From contig CACXJP010000003.1 of the NCBI GenBank assembly GCA_902768065.1, forward strand, positions 1 to 47,613: a DNA stretch of 47,613 nucleotides, read 5' to 3'. The notes under the pieces are model-generated. The model was given only the letters and a program-made list of their open reading frames with translations, searched no databases and had not been told where the DNA came from. The translations under genes and the position numbers were made by a program. Positions 6,579 to 15,605 of this stretch are shown one piece after another. Within the stretch, counting starts at the first letter, position 1, and each line of letters begins with the position of its first letter. Source of the stretch: an uncultured Erysipelotrichaceae bacterium. Lineage in GTDB: Bacteria; Bacillota_I; Bacilli_A; RF39; UBA660.

Positions 6579-8047
6579 ATATTACTGAGTTTTCATCTGC
6601 TAATGGTAAAAACCCTGCTAGTATTTTAGGATTTACAGCAGACCAACAAGCTGCTTATAAAGAACTTATTGCTTTTATAAATGATGAATATAAAAGTAAT
6701 GATTATAAAAGAGCTTTGTCTGGTCCTGCTGGTAGTGGTAAAACATATCTAGTTAAAGCTTTAATTAAAAATTGTAATTATAGCTACAGTGTTATTAAAT
6801 TATCTGCTCCTACTCATAAAGCTTGTAGAGTTTTAAAAGAAAGTATTAATATTGCTGGGGTTAAAGCTTTTACTATGGCTAGTTGTTTAGGTTTTAGACC
6901 TAATTATGATGCTGTTAACTTTGATATTAAAAATCCACCTTTTGATACTAAGGGTAAAATAAAAATTATAGAAGATAAACCTAAATTACTTATCATAGAT
7001 GAAAGTTCTATGATTGGTAGAGGTGAATTATATTATATTGAGAAATTTTGTAAACAAGTTGAATGTAAGATTTTATTTATTGGAGATGCTTATCAGCTTC
7101 CTCCTATAGGTGAAAAATATAGTCCTGCTTTTAAAAATATTAAAACTTGTCAATTAAATCAAATTGTTCGACAAGGAGATGATAATCCTATTAGTGAGAT
7201 TCTTCCATTATTAAGATATGATATTGATAACAGAACTTATACTTTTTTGAATTATATATTTAAAAATCGTAGTAAGTTTAATGATTCTTTTACAAAAGGA
7301 TATTCTGTTGAAAATCTAAAAGACTTTACAAATACTGTTAAAATTAATTTTAATGATGAAGAATTTACTAAAAATATAGAGTTTACAAAACTTGTGGCTT
7401 ATACAAATTCTTGTGTTTCTGGTTGGAATAAGTTTATAAGAAATTTTATAATTAAAGATTCTGATAAATCTGTTCTTACTAAAAACGATTTGATTCTTAG
7501 TGGTACAACTATTGTTGATAAATTTAATGATACTGTAATTATTAATTCAGAAGAATATGTTATTAATGATATAGTTAATTATGTTCATCCAGATTATAAT
7601 ATTCGTGGATTTTTAGTTAAATTTCAAGCAATATACGGTGGAGCTATAAGTAGTCCTTTATTTGTTGTAGACCATAGTGATAGATTTAGTGTTAATATGT
7701 ATTATAAATTATCTAATGATTTAATAAATGCTGCAAAAAATGCTAGATCTAATATTAGAGTTCAACGTTGGAAAGATTATTTTAAGTTTAAAGAAAGTTG
7801 TCTTCTTTTAACTGAATTAAAAAATGCTACTGGCAAAACTTTAGTTAATAGAGATATTGATTATGGTTTTAGTTTAACAGCTCATAAAGCACAAGGTTCT
7901 ACTTATGATACAGTATTTGTAGATGTAGATGATATAGTGTTTGATAGCAATGGAGTTATTAGACCTGATTGTGATACTATTAATAGACTATTGTATGTAG
8001 CTTGTAGTAGATGTAAAAATAAATTATATTTAAAACTTAATAAATAA
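6575..8047 (+). CDS. superfamily 1 DNA helicase, Dda/RecD-like, 490 aa
   Basis: The motifs run in order. Walker A is GPAGSGKTYLVKAL (about residue 49). Motif Ia is APTHKACRVL. Walker B is LLIIDESSMIG (about 138). Motif III is GDAYQLPPIGE, followed by LNQIVRQ. A C-terminal motif LTAHKAQGSTYDTVFVDV (motif V) and YVACSRCKNKLYL (motif VI) close the protein. This is the SF1B 5'-3' helicase plan of T4 Dda and RecD2. It would act at the phage fork or in recombination with the nearby PolB and primase. The length is usual for the group. It overlaps the upstream gene by 4 nt. Confidence 0.93.
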   Translation: MNITEFSSANGKNPASILGFTADQQAAYKELIAFINDEYKSNDYKRALSGPAGSGKTYLVKALIKNCNYSYSVIKLSAPTHKACRVLKESINIAGVKAFTMASCLGFRPNYDAVNFDIKNPPFDTKGKIKIIEDKPKLLIIDESSMIGRGELYYIEKFCKQVECKILFIGDAYQLPPIGEKYSPAFKNIKTCQLNQIVRQGDDNPISEILPLLRYDIDNRTYTFLNYIFKNRSKFNDSFTKGYSVENLKDFTNTVKINFNDEEFTKNIEFTKLVAYTNSCVSGWNKFIRNFIIKDSDKSVLTKNDLILSGTTIVDKFNDTVIINSEEYVINDIVNYVHPDYNIRGFLVKFQAIYGGAISSPLFVVDHSDRFSVNMYYKLSNDLINAAKNARSNIRVQRWKDYFKFKESCLLLTELKNATGKTLVNRDIDYGFSLTAHKAQGSTYDTVFVDVDDIVFDSNGVIRPDCDTINRLLYVACSRCKNKLYLKLNK

Positions 8048-8048
8048 T

Positions 8049-8357
8049 ATGGAATATAATAAAAGTTTGAGTGCTAGAATTAAACGTCGTAATAAATGTG
8101 GTTTTCTTGGTATTGGTACGCATAAAAGATTTATAACAGGCGATGGTGATTATACTGATTTGTTTCAAAATCATAAAATTACTTCTAAATTAATAGCTTC
8201 AAGACGTCATAATGGATGTAGAAATGAATATATTAGTTATACTAAAAAGTATGCTGATAATAAACAAAAGATTAAGAACATTGTTAAGAAAGTATTTAAG
8301 AAATTAAAGAAATCTATTTATGAATGTTTGCGAGAATTGTCCGCTACGTCTATTTAA
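8049..8357 (+). CDS. basic hypothetical protein, 102 aa
   Basis: A Lys/Arg-rich protein (SLSARIKRRNK at the start; KIKNIVKKVFKKLKK near the end) with no acidic stretch, so nucleic-acid binding is plausible. It follows the helicase by 1 nt. Its last 38 nt overlap the next gene in another frame. No family is recognised. Confidence 0.6.
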   Translation: MEYNKSLSARIKRRNKCGFLGIGTHKRFITGDGDYTDLFQNHKITSKLIASRRHNGCRNEYISYTKKYADNKQKIKNIVKKVFKKLKKSIYECLRELSATSI

Positions 8358-8871
8358 TGATAAAGGTCATAATATCAACGGTATAGGTAATATTTGGAGT
8401 GGAAACGCTCTTGTATTACCTAACGTTGATAAACCTGCTTATAAAAAACAAGATATGTCTTTTAGTAGTCAAGTGTCAATCATCAACACAATTCTTCCTA
8501 CGGGGGGGCTAGAACAAAACTTATATGCTGTTCCTCTTATTAGATGTAATGAAAAATTTGATATTGAAATAACTACTAAAATAATTAATAGATGTCGTAC
8601 TTATTTTGAAACTGATATTAATAATCACCAAATAAAGAACATTATGCTCTGTGGTGATGCTGCAAGACGTATATTAAATGTAGATGATTTAAAACCATAT
8701 CTTGATATTATAATTTGTGAAAGAAAAACTCGTAGAAGATATTTTATAAATTATAGTCCTCTTGTTAAATATACTAATGACGAAAATTTTGAAGTTTTCA
8801 AACATTATTTAATTAAGTATTATAATAGTATTATGAGTAAAATGTATGATTATGAGATAATGATTATATAA
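8320..8871 (+). CDS. uracil-DNA-glycosylase-superfamily-like protein, 183 aa
   Basis: It starts MNVCENCPLR, like the CxxCpL cluster of family 4 UDGs. It then has GNALVLPNV and LYAVPLIRCN (compare the vNVvKCrP strand) and a Rossmann-like IKNIMLCGDAARRIL segment near residue 110. UDG-like genes next to the polymerase are known in crAss-like phages. The catalytic motif GEAPG is not clearly present, so activity is uncertain. Degenerate repeat copy 3 (8491-8509) encodes LPTGG just before the LYAVPLIRC strand. The stop is directly followed by the PolB start. Confidence 0.55.
   Translation: MNVCENCPLRLFNDKGHNINGIGNIWSGNALVLPNVDKPAYKKQDMSFSSQVSIINTILPTGGLEQNLYAVPLIRCNEKFDIEITTKIINRCRTYFETDINNHQIKNIMLCGDAARRILNVDDLKPYLDIIICERKTRRRYFINYSPLVKYTNDENFEVFKHYLIKYYNSIMSKMYDYEIMII
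8491..8509 (+). repeat. dispersed GC-rich element, copy 3 (degenerate)
   Basis: ATTCTTCCTACGGGGGGGC: one shifted C and G for C in the G-run. Inside the UDG-like gene, read as LPTGG. It precedes the PolB gene. Confidence 0.8.
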
Positions 8872-11190
8872 ATGATTATTCCTAGATTATATGATATAGA
8901 AGTAACACCTAATTTCTTTTCAGCTATTTATATTAATCTTGTAGATTATTTAAATACATTTAAAGATTGTGTTAATAGTAAAAACAAACCTATTCCTCTA
9001 ACTGAGAAATTGTCTGTTGCAGAAATCGAAGAGCGTTTAGATACAATTCCTGTTAAGATATTTTATATAACTGATACAGATGATTCTCAGTTATTAGAAT
9101 GGGTTGCTTATATTAATGATATGCAATCTTTTTATAATACTGTAGAAATTGAAGGTAATGTTACACAAGAAGCTATTAGATATGATATGTATGGTTTTAA
9201 TAGTCTTGACTATGATGATAATATGACTAGGTTCTTTCTAATGAACTTTAATCGTTATGATAATAGTAAGGCTCTTATTAAAGCTCTTTATCGTTTCAGT
9301 AAAAAACTTATTGATTTGCAAAATGACAAAGATGCATTTTATAATGATAAAAAACTTGAAGTTGTACGTACTTATAGACTACCTTGGGCTACTGTAGATT
9401 TGATGTGTGTTTATGGACTTAAAGCTGCTAGTGTTGTTATTGATAATAAAAGTGGTGAACGACAAAAGTTTAGTAAAGGTCTTAAAAATACATCAGTTAA
9501 TCTTAAATGGCATAAAATTCTAGATTTTAATCTTCCTCCTATAGATGAAGAAGAATATGATATATATTATAAAAATACAGAAAGATTTAGAGGAATGACT
9601 ATAGAAGAAGTTAGAAAGTTACTTACTTCTGACTTTGATAGATGTATTCTTCCTAAATATATTCCTGATATGACTTATTATAATCGTAATGATGTTTTTC
9701 TATTAGGAGAAATGGTTAGACAAAATCCAGATGAAGTTAAACTACGATATGGTTTACATAAAGCATTTGGAATTAATTGTTTATCTAGTGCTAGAAGTAA
9801 TATCTCTGATAAACTTCTTGTTAAATTCTATAGTCAATTTAGTGGACTACATAAAAGTCAATTTGAAAAGAAAAGAACAGAAAGAACTAGAATAAGTTTC
9901 AATAAAGTTATTTTTCCTCATATTAAATTTAAAACTAAACAGTTACAAGATTTGCTTGATGATATGATGCAAGTTTATATTTATCATACTACTAAAGCAG
10001 ATTTTACTCGTGAGTTTGAATTTTATGGAACTAAGTATAGTATCGGATGTGGTGGTATTCATACTCAAGACCCACCTGGAATATTTAAATCTGTTGAAGG
10101 TAAATATACTTATGTTCATTGGGATTATACTTCATATTATCCGAGTATTATGATTGCTTATGAAGTTGCTCCTAAACACCTGAATGCTAAAGTATTTGCT
10201 AAAATGGTAGATTACTTTAAAACAACTCGTGTTGCAGCTAAACATAACAAAAATAAGAATGGAAACATTATTGAAGGTGTAGATGATACTTTGACTGCTG
10301 AGGCTCTTAAGATTGTTATTAATGCTATTTATGGTAAACTTGGTTTCGATATGTTTTGGCTATATGATAGACTTGCTCAAATGAAAGTTACTATTAATGG
10401 TCAATTAATGACTCTAAGTTTAATAGAATCTTTAGAGTTAGAAGGTATTCATTGCATTTCTGCAAACACTGATGGTATTGTGATTAAAATTCCTAATGAT
10501 AAAATTGATGTATTTGAAAGTATAACTAAGGAATGGAATGAGCATAATAAAATGTCTGCTGACGGTGAACATTATAAAATTCTAGTTAGAAGAGATGTGA
10601 ATAATTATTTCGATATTCAAACTAACGGTGATGAAGAATTTAAAGGTGATATGGATCCTCTTCAGTATCGTAAGAATTATGCTAAAGGTTATGATATGCC
10701 TATTGTAGCTAAAGCTGTATATGAGTATTTTGCAAATAATGTTCCTATTATGGATACTCTTAGAAATCATAAAGATATATTGGATTTTTGTAAAACTCAA
10801 AATGTTGGTCGTAAATTTAAAGTTTGTTATGAAAAAGTTGTAGATGGTAAAATAACTACAGTTTATTGTCAAAAACACTTTAGATTTTATGTTTCACAAA
10901 AAGGAGTTGTTATACAGAAAGAAGATAGTATTACTGGTAAAAGGAGTAAACTTGGAGGAGGACTTCCTTCTATTATGCTTAATAATCTTAATGATATGCC
11001 TATTGAGGAAAGAGGAATTAATTATGCTTATTATTATAATGAATGCATGAAATTCATAAATCCAATAAAACTTGGAATATCTCCTAATCAAAAGGGTAAT
11101 GTTAATCATAAAACTGTTAGTGGTAAACTTTTATTGAAAAAACGTTTTGGATTGTATAATGATTTGTTTGATAATGAAGAAGAATGTTAG
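8872..11190 (+). CDS. family B DNA polymerase, 772 aa
   Basis: This is the replicative DNA polymerase with proofreading. Exo I is LYDIEVTPNFF (Asp8 and Glu10). Exo II is probably GFNSLDYDD. Exo III is YYNRNDVFLLGEMV. In the polymerase domain, motif A is DYTSYYPSIM (about residue 418), motif B is LKIVINAIYGKLG and motif C is SANTDGIVIKI. The size is typical of a compact phage PolB. crAss-like phages carry either PolA or PolB at this locus. The gene ends in TAG, which shows TAG is a stop here. It is bracketed by repeat copies 3 and 4. Confidence 0.95.
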   Translation: MIIPRLYDIEVTPNFFSAIYINLVDYLNTFKDCVNSKNKPIPLTEKLSVAEIEERLDTIPVKIFYITDTDDSQLLEWVAYINDMQSFYNTVEIEGNVTQEAIRYDMYGFNSLDYDDNMTRFFLMNFNRYDNSKALIKALYRFSKKLIDLQNDKDAFYNDKKLEVVRTYRLPWATVDLMCVYGLKAASVVIDNKSGERQKFSKGLKNTSVNLKWHKILDFNLPPIDEEEYDIYYKNTERFRGMTIEEVRKLLTSDFDRCILPKYIPDMTYYNRNDVFLLGEMVRQNPDEVKLRYGLHKAFGINCLSSARSNISDKLLVKFYSQFSGLHKSQFEKKRTERTRISFNKVIFPHIKFKTKQLQDLLDDMMQVYIYHTTKADFTREFEFYGTKYSIGCGGIHTQDPPGIFKSVEGKYTYVHWDYTSYYPSIMIAYEVAPKHLNAKVFAKMVDYFKTTRVAAKHNKNKNGNIIEGVDDTLTAEALKIVINAIYGKLGFDMFWLYDRLAQMKVTINGQLMTLSLIESLELEGIHCISANTDGIVIKIPNDKIDVFESITKEWNEHNKMSADGEHYKILVRRDVNNYFDIQTNGDEEFKGDMDPLQYRKNYAKGYDMPIVAKAVYEYFANNVPIMDTLRNHKDILDFCKTQNVGRKFKVCYEKVVDGKITTVYCQKHFRFYVSQKGVVIQKEDSITGKRSKLGGGLPSIMLNNLNDMPIEERGINYAYYYNECMKFINPIKLGISPNQKGNVNHKTVSGKLLLKKRFGLYNDLFDNEEEC

Positions 11191-11193
11191 ATT

Positions 11194-12615
11194 ATGACTG
11201 TTGATGAAATTTTTACTAATGCTGTTGAGAGTTGGAGAAAAAACAATGGAGTAGGTACTATGATATGTCCTGCTCCACTTAATGATAAAGTTCCTTTACT
11301 TTTAATTCTCCAACGTATTTATAATAGGTCTCCTAATTGTTCTACTGTAATTTTAGTAGAAGATTTTAATAGTAGACTTGATGTTATTGATTTTTTAACT
11401 AAACAAGATGATGAAGAAAACAACAAAGAGTTTAAAAGGCTACTTGATGAAAAAATTATTAGAGTTTTTACTCGTACTTTTTTCGATAGTGGTCGTTGGA
11501 CTAGTGGCTCTTTTCTCGGTATTATATTTAATCTTGAAAAGTTTGATTCCTCTATTAGGAATTGGCTGGAACGTTGTAACTTCAAACTTGTTATTTTAAG
11601 TAATCTTTTAGCTAATCAAGAAGATAGACTTCGTCTTAGCGAAATTTGTCCTACTTTAACTGAGTTTAAACAAAATGAAATAGATGAGTTACGCATTAGC
11701 CGCCCCGTAGAAGAAATTGTGGTTGGTGTAGATATTCCAGTTGATAGTGAAGAGTATAAACTTCTTGAATATTATAATAAAGAAATTACTACCACTATTA
11801 ATATATTTGAAAACTTTGATAATATTAAGTATGCTCGTATTGGTAATTCTCAAACTAATGAATCTGCTATGCAATTTTGTACTAAATTAGCATACGAAAA
11901 TGGTTGGAGTGAAAATCTTGATATGAGTTTAGAATATAATCAAATGTTGGATTCTACTTATAATCCTAATATTTTGAATGATAGAGCATCTAAATGTTAT
12001 GAAATGATGCGTCTTAGAAATCAACTTCTTACTAATTATAGTGCGAAACTTAATAAAATATATGAAATTTGTAAAGAACATGAAAATGAAAAGATTTTAA
12101 TTATTAATAATCATGGCGAATTTGCTGCGAAAGTTACAGCTTATCTTAATAATATGTTTGATACTGTTGTTTGTGGTGATTATCACAACAAAGTAGAAAA
12201 TATAATACTTAAACAAGCGAATGGAGAGCCTGTTTTAGTCAAGTCAGGGGTTAATAAAGGAAAGCCCAAAGAAATTGGCTATAAGGCTCAAATGACGTTA
12301 AATCAAAGTAAATTCAATAACGGAGAGATAAATATTTTGTCGACAAACAATAGTCCAGATAAAAGTCTTAATATTGATGTTGATGTTATAATTATTACTT
12401 CTCCTATGTGTGAGGATATTAAATCCTATATGTATAGATTAACTAAAGTTAATTATCCTAATGAAACTATCAAACTTTATACTATATTTTGTAAATCTAC
12501 ATTAGAACATAAAAAATTATTAAATAGAGAATTGTCTATAAATCACAAAATAGTTAATAAAATTGAAAACATAGACGTTTCTGAAAATAATTTTGATTTT
12601 GTTATTGCAGATTAA
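11194..12615 (+). CDS. SNF2/SF2 helicase-like protein with degenerate ATPase motifs, 473 aa
   Basis: The C-terminal half resembles SNF2 helicase domain 2. It has a motif IV-like YSAKLNKIYEICKEHENEK followed by ILIINNHGEF, a STNNSPDKSLNI segment and a motif V/VI-like VDVIIITSPM...YRLTKV. In the N-terminal half the place of Walker A reads CPAPLNDKVPLLL without GKT, and LVILSNLL stands where DExH is expected, so ATPase activity is doubtful. Repeat copy 4 (11699-11717) encodes SRPVEEI exactly between the halves. SNF2-like helicases beside PolB and primase are typical of crAss-like phages. Family assignment is moderate. Confidence 0.5.
   Translation: MTVDEIFTNAVESWRKNNGVGTMICPAPLNDKVPLLLILQRIYNRSPNCSTVILVEDFNSRLDVIDFLTKQDDEENNKEFKRLLDEKIIRVFTRTFFDSGRWTSGSFLGIIFNLEKFDSSIRNWLERCNFKLVILSNLLANQEDRLRLSEICPTLTEFKQNEIDELRISRPVEEIVVGVDIPVDSEEYKLLEYYNKEITTTINIFENFDNIKYARIGNSQTNESAMQFCTKLAYENGWSENLDMSLEYNQMLDSTYNPNILNDRASKCYEMMRLRNQLLTNYSAKLNKIYEICKEHENEKILIINNHGEFAAKVTAYLNNMFDTVVCGDYHNKVENIILKQANGEPVLVKSGVNKGKPKEIGYKAQMTLNQSKFNNGEINILSTNNSPDKSLNIDVDVIIITSPMCEDIKSYMYRLTKVNYPNETIKLYTIFCKSTLEHKKLLNRELSINHKIVNKIENIDVSENNFDFVIAD
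11699..11717 (-). repeat. dispersed GC-rich element, copy 4
   Basis: Perfect core on the minus strand inside the SNF2-like gene. The gene strand reads SRPVEEI at the junction of its two halves. It follows the PolB gene. Confidence 0.9.
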
Positions 12616-12634
12616 AAAATTATTTGTATCTTTG
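12598..12634 (+). promoter_or_regulatory. probable Bacteroidetes-type promoter for recT-like gene
   Basis: The -7 box is TATCTTTG (12627-12634), followed by CAACG. TTTG at 12598-12601 could serve as the -33 box, but the 25-bp spacer is longer than usual. It lies in the 50-nt gap before the RecT-like gene. Confidence 0.55.
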
Positions 12635-12665
12635 CAACGTAAAACAATAAATGCTCTTTGAAATA

Positions 12666-13628
12666 ATGAACGAACAAAAAGAAAGTAATGGTGGAAGTGG
12701 TAAAGCATTAATTACTACAAAACACAGAACACCAACTACTGGTCTTAGTGCTATTAATTTATTCGATGATAAGCAGCGAGCTATGGCTGAAACTCTTATT
12801 ACTCGACTAATGAGAAGTGAAAAAGGTGGTATTAAGAGTATTGAAGATGGCTTAGCTATTTGTATGCGTGCTCAAGATTTGCAACTACCTTTTAGTACTT
12901 GTGCAGAACATATCCATGTTATTAATGGAAAGACTGGTGTTGATATTCATATTATAAAGGCGTTGTTATCGAGGGCAGGAGTAACTTGGGAATGCACTAA
13001 AGATTATGCTCCTCAGTATCAGTATACTGACGGTGACAACATTTATAATGAAACACAACTTCCTAGTTATTGTGTTAAGTGTACTTCCGCTAAAAAAGCT
13101 GAGGCTATTACAAATGAAGATGTTGTTGGTGTTTACCCACTTCGTTTTTACGCTGATTTAAAAGGTAATGTATATAATCAATTTGGTCTTAATGATAAAT
13201 GTGTTATAGCTTTAAATAAAATTCAAGCTTTAAAACTTGCTAATGAAGGTAAATTTCCTGTTGTTAGAGTACCTGTTAGACCAATAGATTATGTTGTTGA
13301 GTATAAATTTACTAGAACTTTTGTTATTAATGGTAAAGAACGTGTTCAACAAGCTATTAGTCATTTTAGTTTTAGTGAAGCTCAAAGTGCTGAGTTGTTT
13401 ACTAAAGATACTTATAAGAAATATCCTCGTATATTAATAGGTCACCGTGCTTTTGTTTATGGTGCTAGAGATATTGCAAGTGATTTACTTATGGGTGTTA
13501 TGGAAACAACTGAACTTAAATCTGTTGAAGGTATTGACCTTGACCCAGCAGATTATACTATTGTTGAAGTTCCTGATTCTGGAGATAATCCAGGTAGTGA
13601 CTTTGATAAAGATGGTCAACAAATTTAA
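12666..13628 (+). CDS. RecT-like single-strand annealing protein, 320 aa
   Basis: The N-terminal core has SIEDGLAICMRAQDLQLP, then HIHVINGKTGVDIHIIKALL, matching the RecT-type pattern of an early helix, a GK turn and a strand. Toward the C-terminus, YPRILIGHRAFVYGARD followed by LLMGVMETTEL matches the RecT HRA helix and the GV(Y)xxEE end. The tail is acidic. It would anneal complementary strands in phage recombination or fork repair. The start is placed at ATG 12666 (MNEQKE). ATG 12651 is in frame but lies closer to the likely transcript start. A terminator follows directly. Confidence 0.65.
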   Translation: MNEQKESNGGSGKALITTKHRTPTTGLSAINLFDDKQRAMAETLITRLMRSEKGGIKSIEDGLAICMRAQDLQLPFSTCAEHIHVINGKTGVDIHIIKALLSRAGVTWECTKDYAPQYQYTDGDNIYNETQLPSYCVKCTSAKKAEAITNEDVVGVYPLRFYADLKGNVYNQFGLNDKCVIALNKIQALKLANEGKFPVVRVPVRPIDYVVEYKFTRTFVINGKERVQQAISHFSFSEAQSAELFTKDTYKKYPRILIGHRAFVYGARDIASDLLMGVMETTELKSVEGIDLDPADYTIVEVPDSGDNPGSDFDKDGQQI

Positions 13629-13629
13629 C

Positions 13630-13652
13630 GTGGTATTACCACATATTTTTTT
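13630..13652 (+). terminator. rho-independent terminator
   Basis: GTGGT (13630-13634) pairs with ACCAC (13638-13642) over an ATT loop, followed by ATATTTTTTT. It lies just after the RecT-like gene and isolates the next gene. Confidence 0.6.
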
Positions 13653-13691
13653 AATTCACTTTATTTATTAATTCTTTAAATCATTTAAATT

Positions 13692-14474
13692 ATGATGAAT
13701 CTTGGTAACAAAGTTGCGTTTGGTTTTAGTGCTGTTGTAGCTGGTCAGAAGAACTCAGGTAATAATGAGCCTCAGCTTATCGTTAATTCTACAAAGGGTA
13801 AGTTCACTGTAACTGCTCCTGTAACCCGTGCTATGGGTATTGCTGTAGGTGAGTATATCCAGTTTATTAACAACATCAATCAGATTGAGAACGCTATTAA
13901 CGATGGTACTGATGACATCAAGGCTATTGCTCAGGAGCTTGGTGTTGATTATACTACTCGTGAAGGTGCTCTTGCTATCGTTGAAGCTTGTACTCAGTGG
14001 GCTATTGTTAAGGGTCAGCCTATGGTAGATAAGATTGGTAATCCAATTATGGTTAGTGCTCGTCTTACTAAGGAAGAGAAGGCTGCTTTTATCGAGAAGA
14101 ATAAGGATGCTATTCTTGAGCAGGGTCGTGCAGAACTTGCTGAGCGAGTAGGTAATCCTGATGCTACTGATGAAGAGCTGCTTGCAGCTATTGATTATGA
14201 GAAGGATGACATCTTCCCCAAAGTTCCTGGCTTTACAGGTTCTAAGACTGCTTCTACTTCTAATGCTACTGGTGTAGGTTTGCAGCTTGGTTTCACCGAT
14301 AGTAATGTTTGGGGTGAACTTAAGAAAGATTTGGGTGAAGAGGCTACTAAGAAGAATCGTGTCTTTGACGTTATGCTTGATAACCCAATCAAGACTGTTG
14401 TTGATGGTAAGGAAATGACTATTTATCCTATTAACTTCAAGGAAGATACTGATCCTATTCGTATCGGTAAGTAA
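13692..14474 (+). CDS. abundant conserved protein with AbrB-like N-terminus, 260 aa
   Basis: I do not recognise a named family. Residues about 30-57, reading GKFTVTAPVTRAMGIAVGEY then IQFINN, recall the swapped-hairpin pattern of SpoVT/AbrB DNA-binding domains. This is a visual match only. The middle (about 95-165) is helical and rich in Glu and Lys. A Gly/Ser/Thr linker and a strand-rich C-terminus follow. Codons ending in G or C are far more common than in the neighbours, and the gene is flanked by terminators at 13630 and 14503, so high expression is likely. It lies between the annealing protein and the SSB-like gene, which suggests a DNA-replication scaffold role. Confidence 0.75.
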   Translation: MMNLGNKVAFGFSAVVAGQKNSGNNEPQLIVNSTKGKFTVTAPVTRAMGIAVGEYIQFINNINQIENAINDGTDDIKAIAQELGVDYTTREGALAIVEACTQWAIVKGQPMVDKIGNPIMVSARLTKEEKAAFIEKNKDAILEQGRAELAERVGNPDATDEELLAAIDYEKDDIFPKVPGFTGSKTASTSNATGVGLQLGFTDSNVWGELKKDLGEEATKKNRVFDVMLDNPIKTVVDGKEMTIYPINFKEDTDPIRIGK

Positions 14475-14502
14475 TTGTTCGTTCATAGAATAATTCGAGT
14501 GG

Positions 14503-14545
14503 TGGGAGATAACCTACTAATGGTTATCTCCCATTTATTTTCTCT
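14503..14545 (+). terminator. strong rho-independent terminator
   Basis: A perfect 12-bp stem, TGGGAGATAACC (14503-14514) with GGTTATCTCCCA (14522-14533), has a 7-nt loop and is followed by TTTATTTTCT. Confidence 0.88.
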
Positions 14546-14578
14546 ATTATTATTTAATATTAAAAACTTAATTAAGTT

Positions 14579-15526
14579 ATGTCAGAAGAAAAGATTAAAG
14601 ATGGTGCTGCCACTGCAGAGGCTGCTCCTAAAAGAAATCGAAGAGGTGTAAGTAATCAAACTCAGGCTGTTGCTCAACTTAAATTTCATGAGAAAGATGC
14701 AGCTTCTAATGGTTTGTTTGTTGGACACCTTGAAGATGTTCGTATCGATTGGAGTACAAATGCAGAAGATGGCGCGTTTAGAGGTATTAGTATTCCTCGT
14801 GTAACTTTACATTTTGCTAGTGAACATAAAGTTGCTACTGAACAGCGTCATGTTTATCAAACTATTTTCCCACAACCTTCAAATGTTGATACTATTCCTG
14901 GAGGTAAAGAATCTTGGCGTGTAGATAATGTACTTAATTGGATTAAACATATTCTTGATATTTATTATCTTAAGGGTCGTCCTATGACTCCTGCTGAGGA
15001 GGATGCTCTGACTCTTAACTTTGTAGATTATGAGGAAGATGCTGCTGGAAATTGTGTTTATGTTCCAGTTGATACAGAGAAAGACGTTGTTCCTGCTTAT
15101 CGTACATTGTTCGAGAACTTTGTTGCTATGATGAATGGTCAGTTTGGTCTTGAGAAAGGTGAAGTTGCTAAGCCTTGTTATAAGACTGCTGATGGTAAGT
15201 ATCTTACAGCTTGGCTTAAACTTATTCGTCATAAGAAAGTTAGAAATGAATGGCGTAATGCTGGTCAGAACGGAGAACTCGCTTTTGATGGTTTTATCGG
15301 TAATGGTGTAGTTGAACTTATGAAGAAAGAAAATGGTCAACCTGTTCCACCTACCGTTCTTCGTATTGATTTCTCTAAAGAATCTATCAATCCTAAGGAA
15401 ACTAAGAAAGTTCCTACTATTGGTGCTCCTGGTGCTATGCCTGGAGGAGTAATTGCAGGTGAAATGCCAATGGGTAATGCTCCTGATAGTGGCGCATTTG
15501 GTGCTGCTGACGGATTGCCCTTCTAA
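14579..15526 (+). CDS. putative single-stranded DNA-binding protein, 315 aa
   Basis: The N-terminus is basic and disordered (EAAPKRNRRG). The core is strand-rich (SIPRVTLHFASEHK; TEQRHVYQTIF). After a Gly/Pro/Met-rich linker the protein ends in FGAADGLPF, which resembles the acidic DDxPF tip that SSB proteins use to recruit partners. The location among replication genes, the isolated transcript (terminators on both sides) and GC-enriched codons fit an abundant SSB. The OB fold itself cannot be verified by eye. Confidence 0.65.
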   Translation: MSEEKIKDGAATAEAAPKRNRRGVSNQTQAVAQLKFHEKDAASNGLFVGHLEDVRIDWSTNAEDGAFRGISIPRVTLHFASEHKVATEQRHVYQTIFPQPSNVDTIPGGKESWRVDNVLNWIKHILDIYYLKGRPMTPAEEDALTLNFVDYEEDAAGNCVYVPVDTEKDVVPAYRTLFENFVAMMNGQFGLEKGEVAKPCYKTADGKYLTAWLKLIRHKKVRNEWRNAGQNGELAFDGFIGNGVVELMKKENGQPVPPTVLRIDFSKESINPKETKKVPTIGAPGAMPGGVIAGEMPMGNAPDSGAFGAADGLPF

Positions 15527-15558
15527 CAAAGATTAGTAATGGTTTGATAGTTCATCAT

Positions 15559-15597
15559 GGGGCAGTTCTCTTATGAGTTCTGCCCCTTAATTTTATC
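15559..15597 (+). terminator. strong rho-independent terminator
   Basis: GGGGCAG (15559-15565) pairs with CTGCCCC (15580-15586). CTC and GAG pair further inside around TTAT. TTAATTTTAT follows. It ends the SSB-like transcript. Confidence 0.8.
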
Positions 15598-15605
15598 TTA
15601 ATGTT

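Noticed and set aside
13755..14486. 243-codon leftward ORF opposite the 13692 gene
   Set aside because: It is the mirror of a strongly coding, codon-biased gene. Its product is a Ser/Thr/Leu/Ile shadow with no motif.
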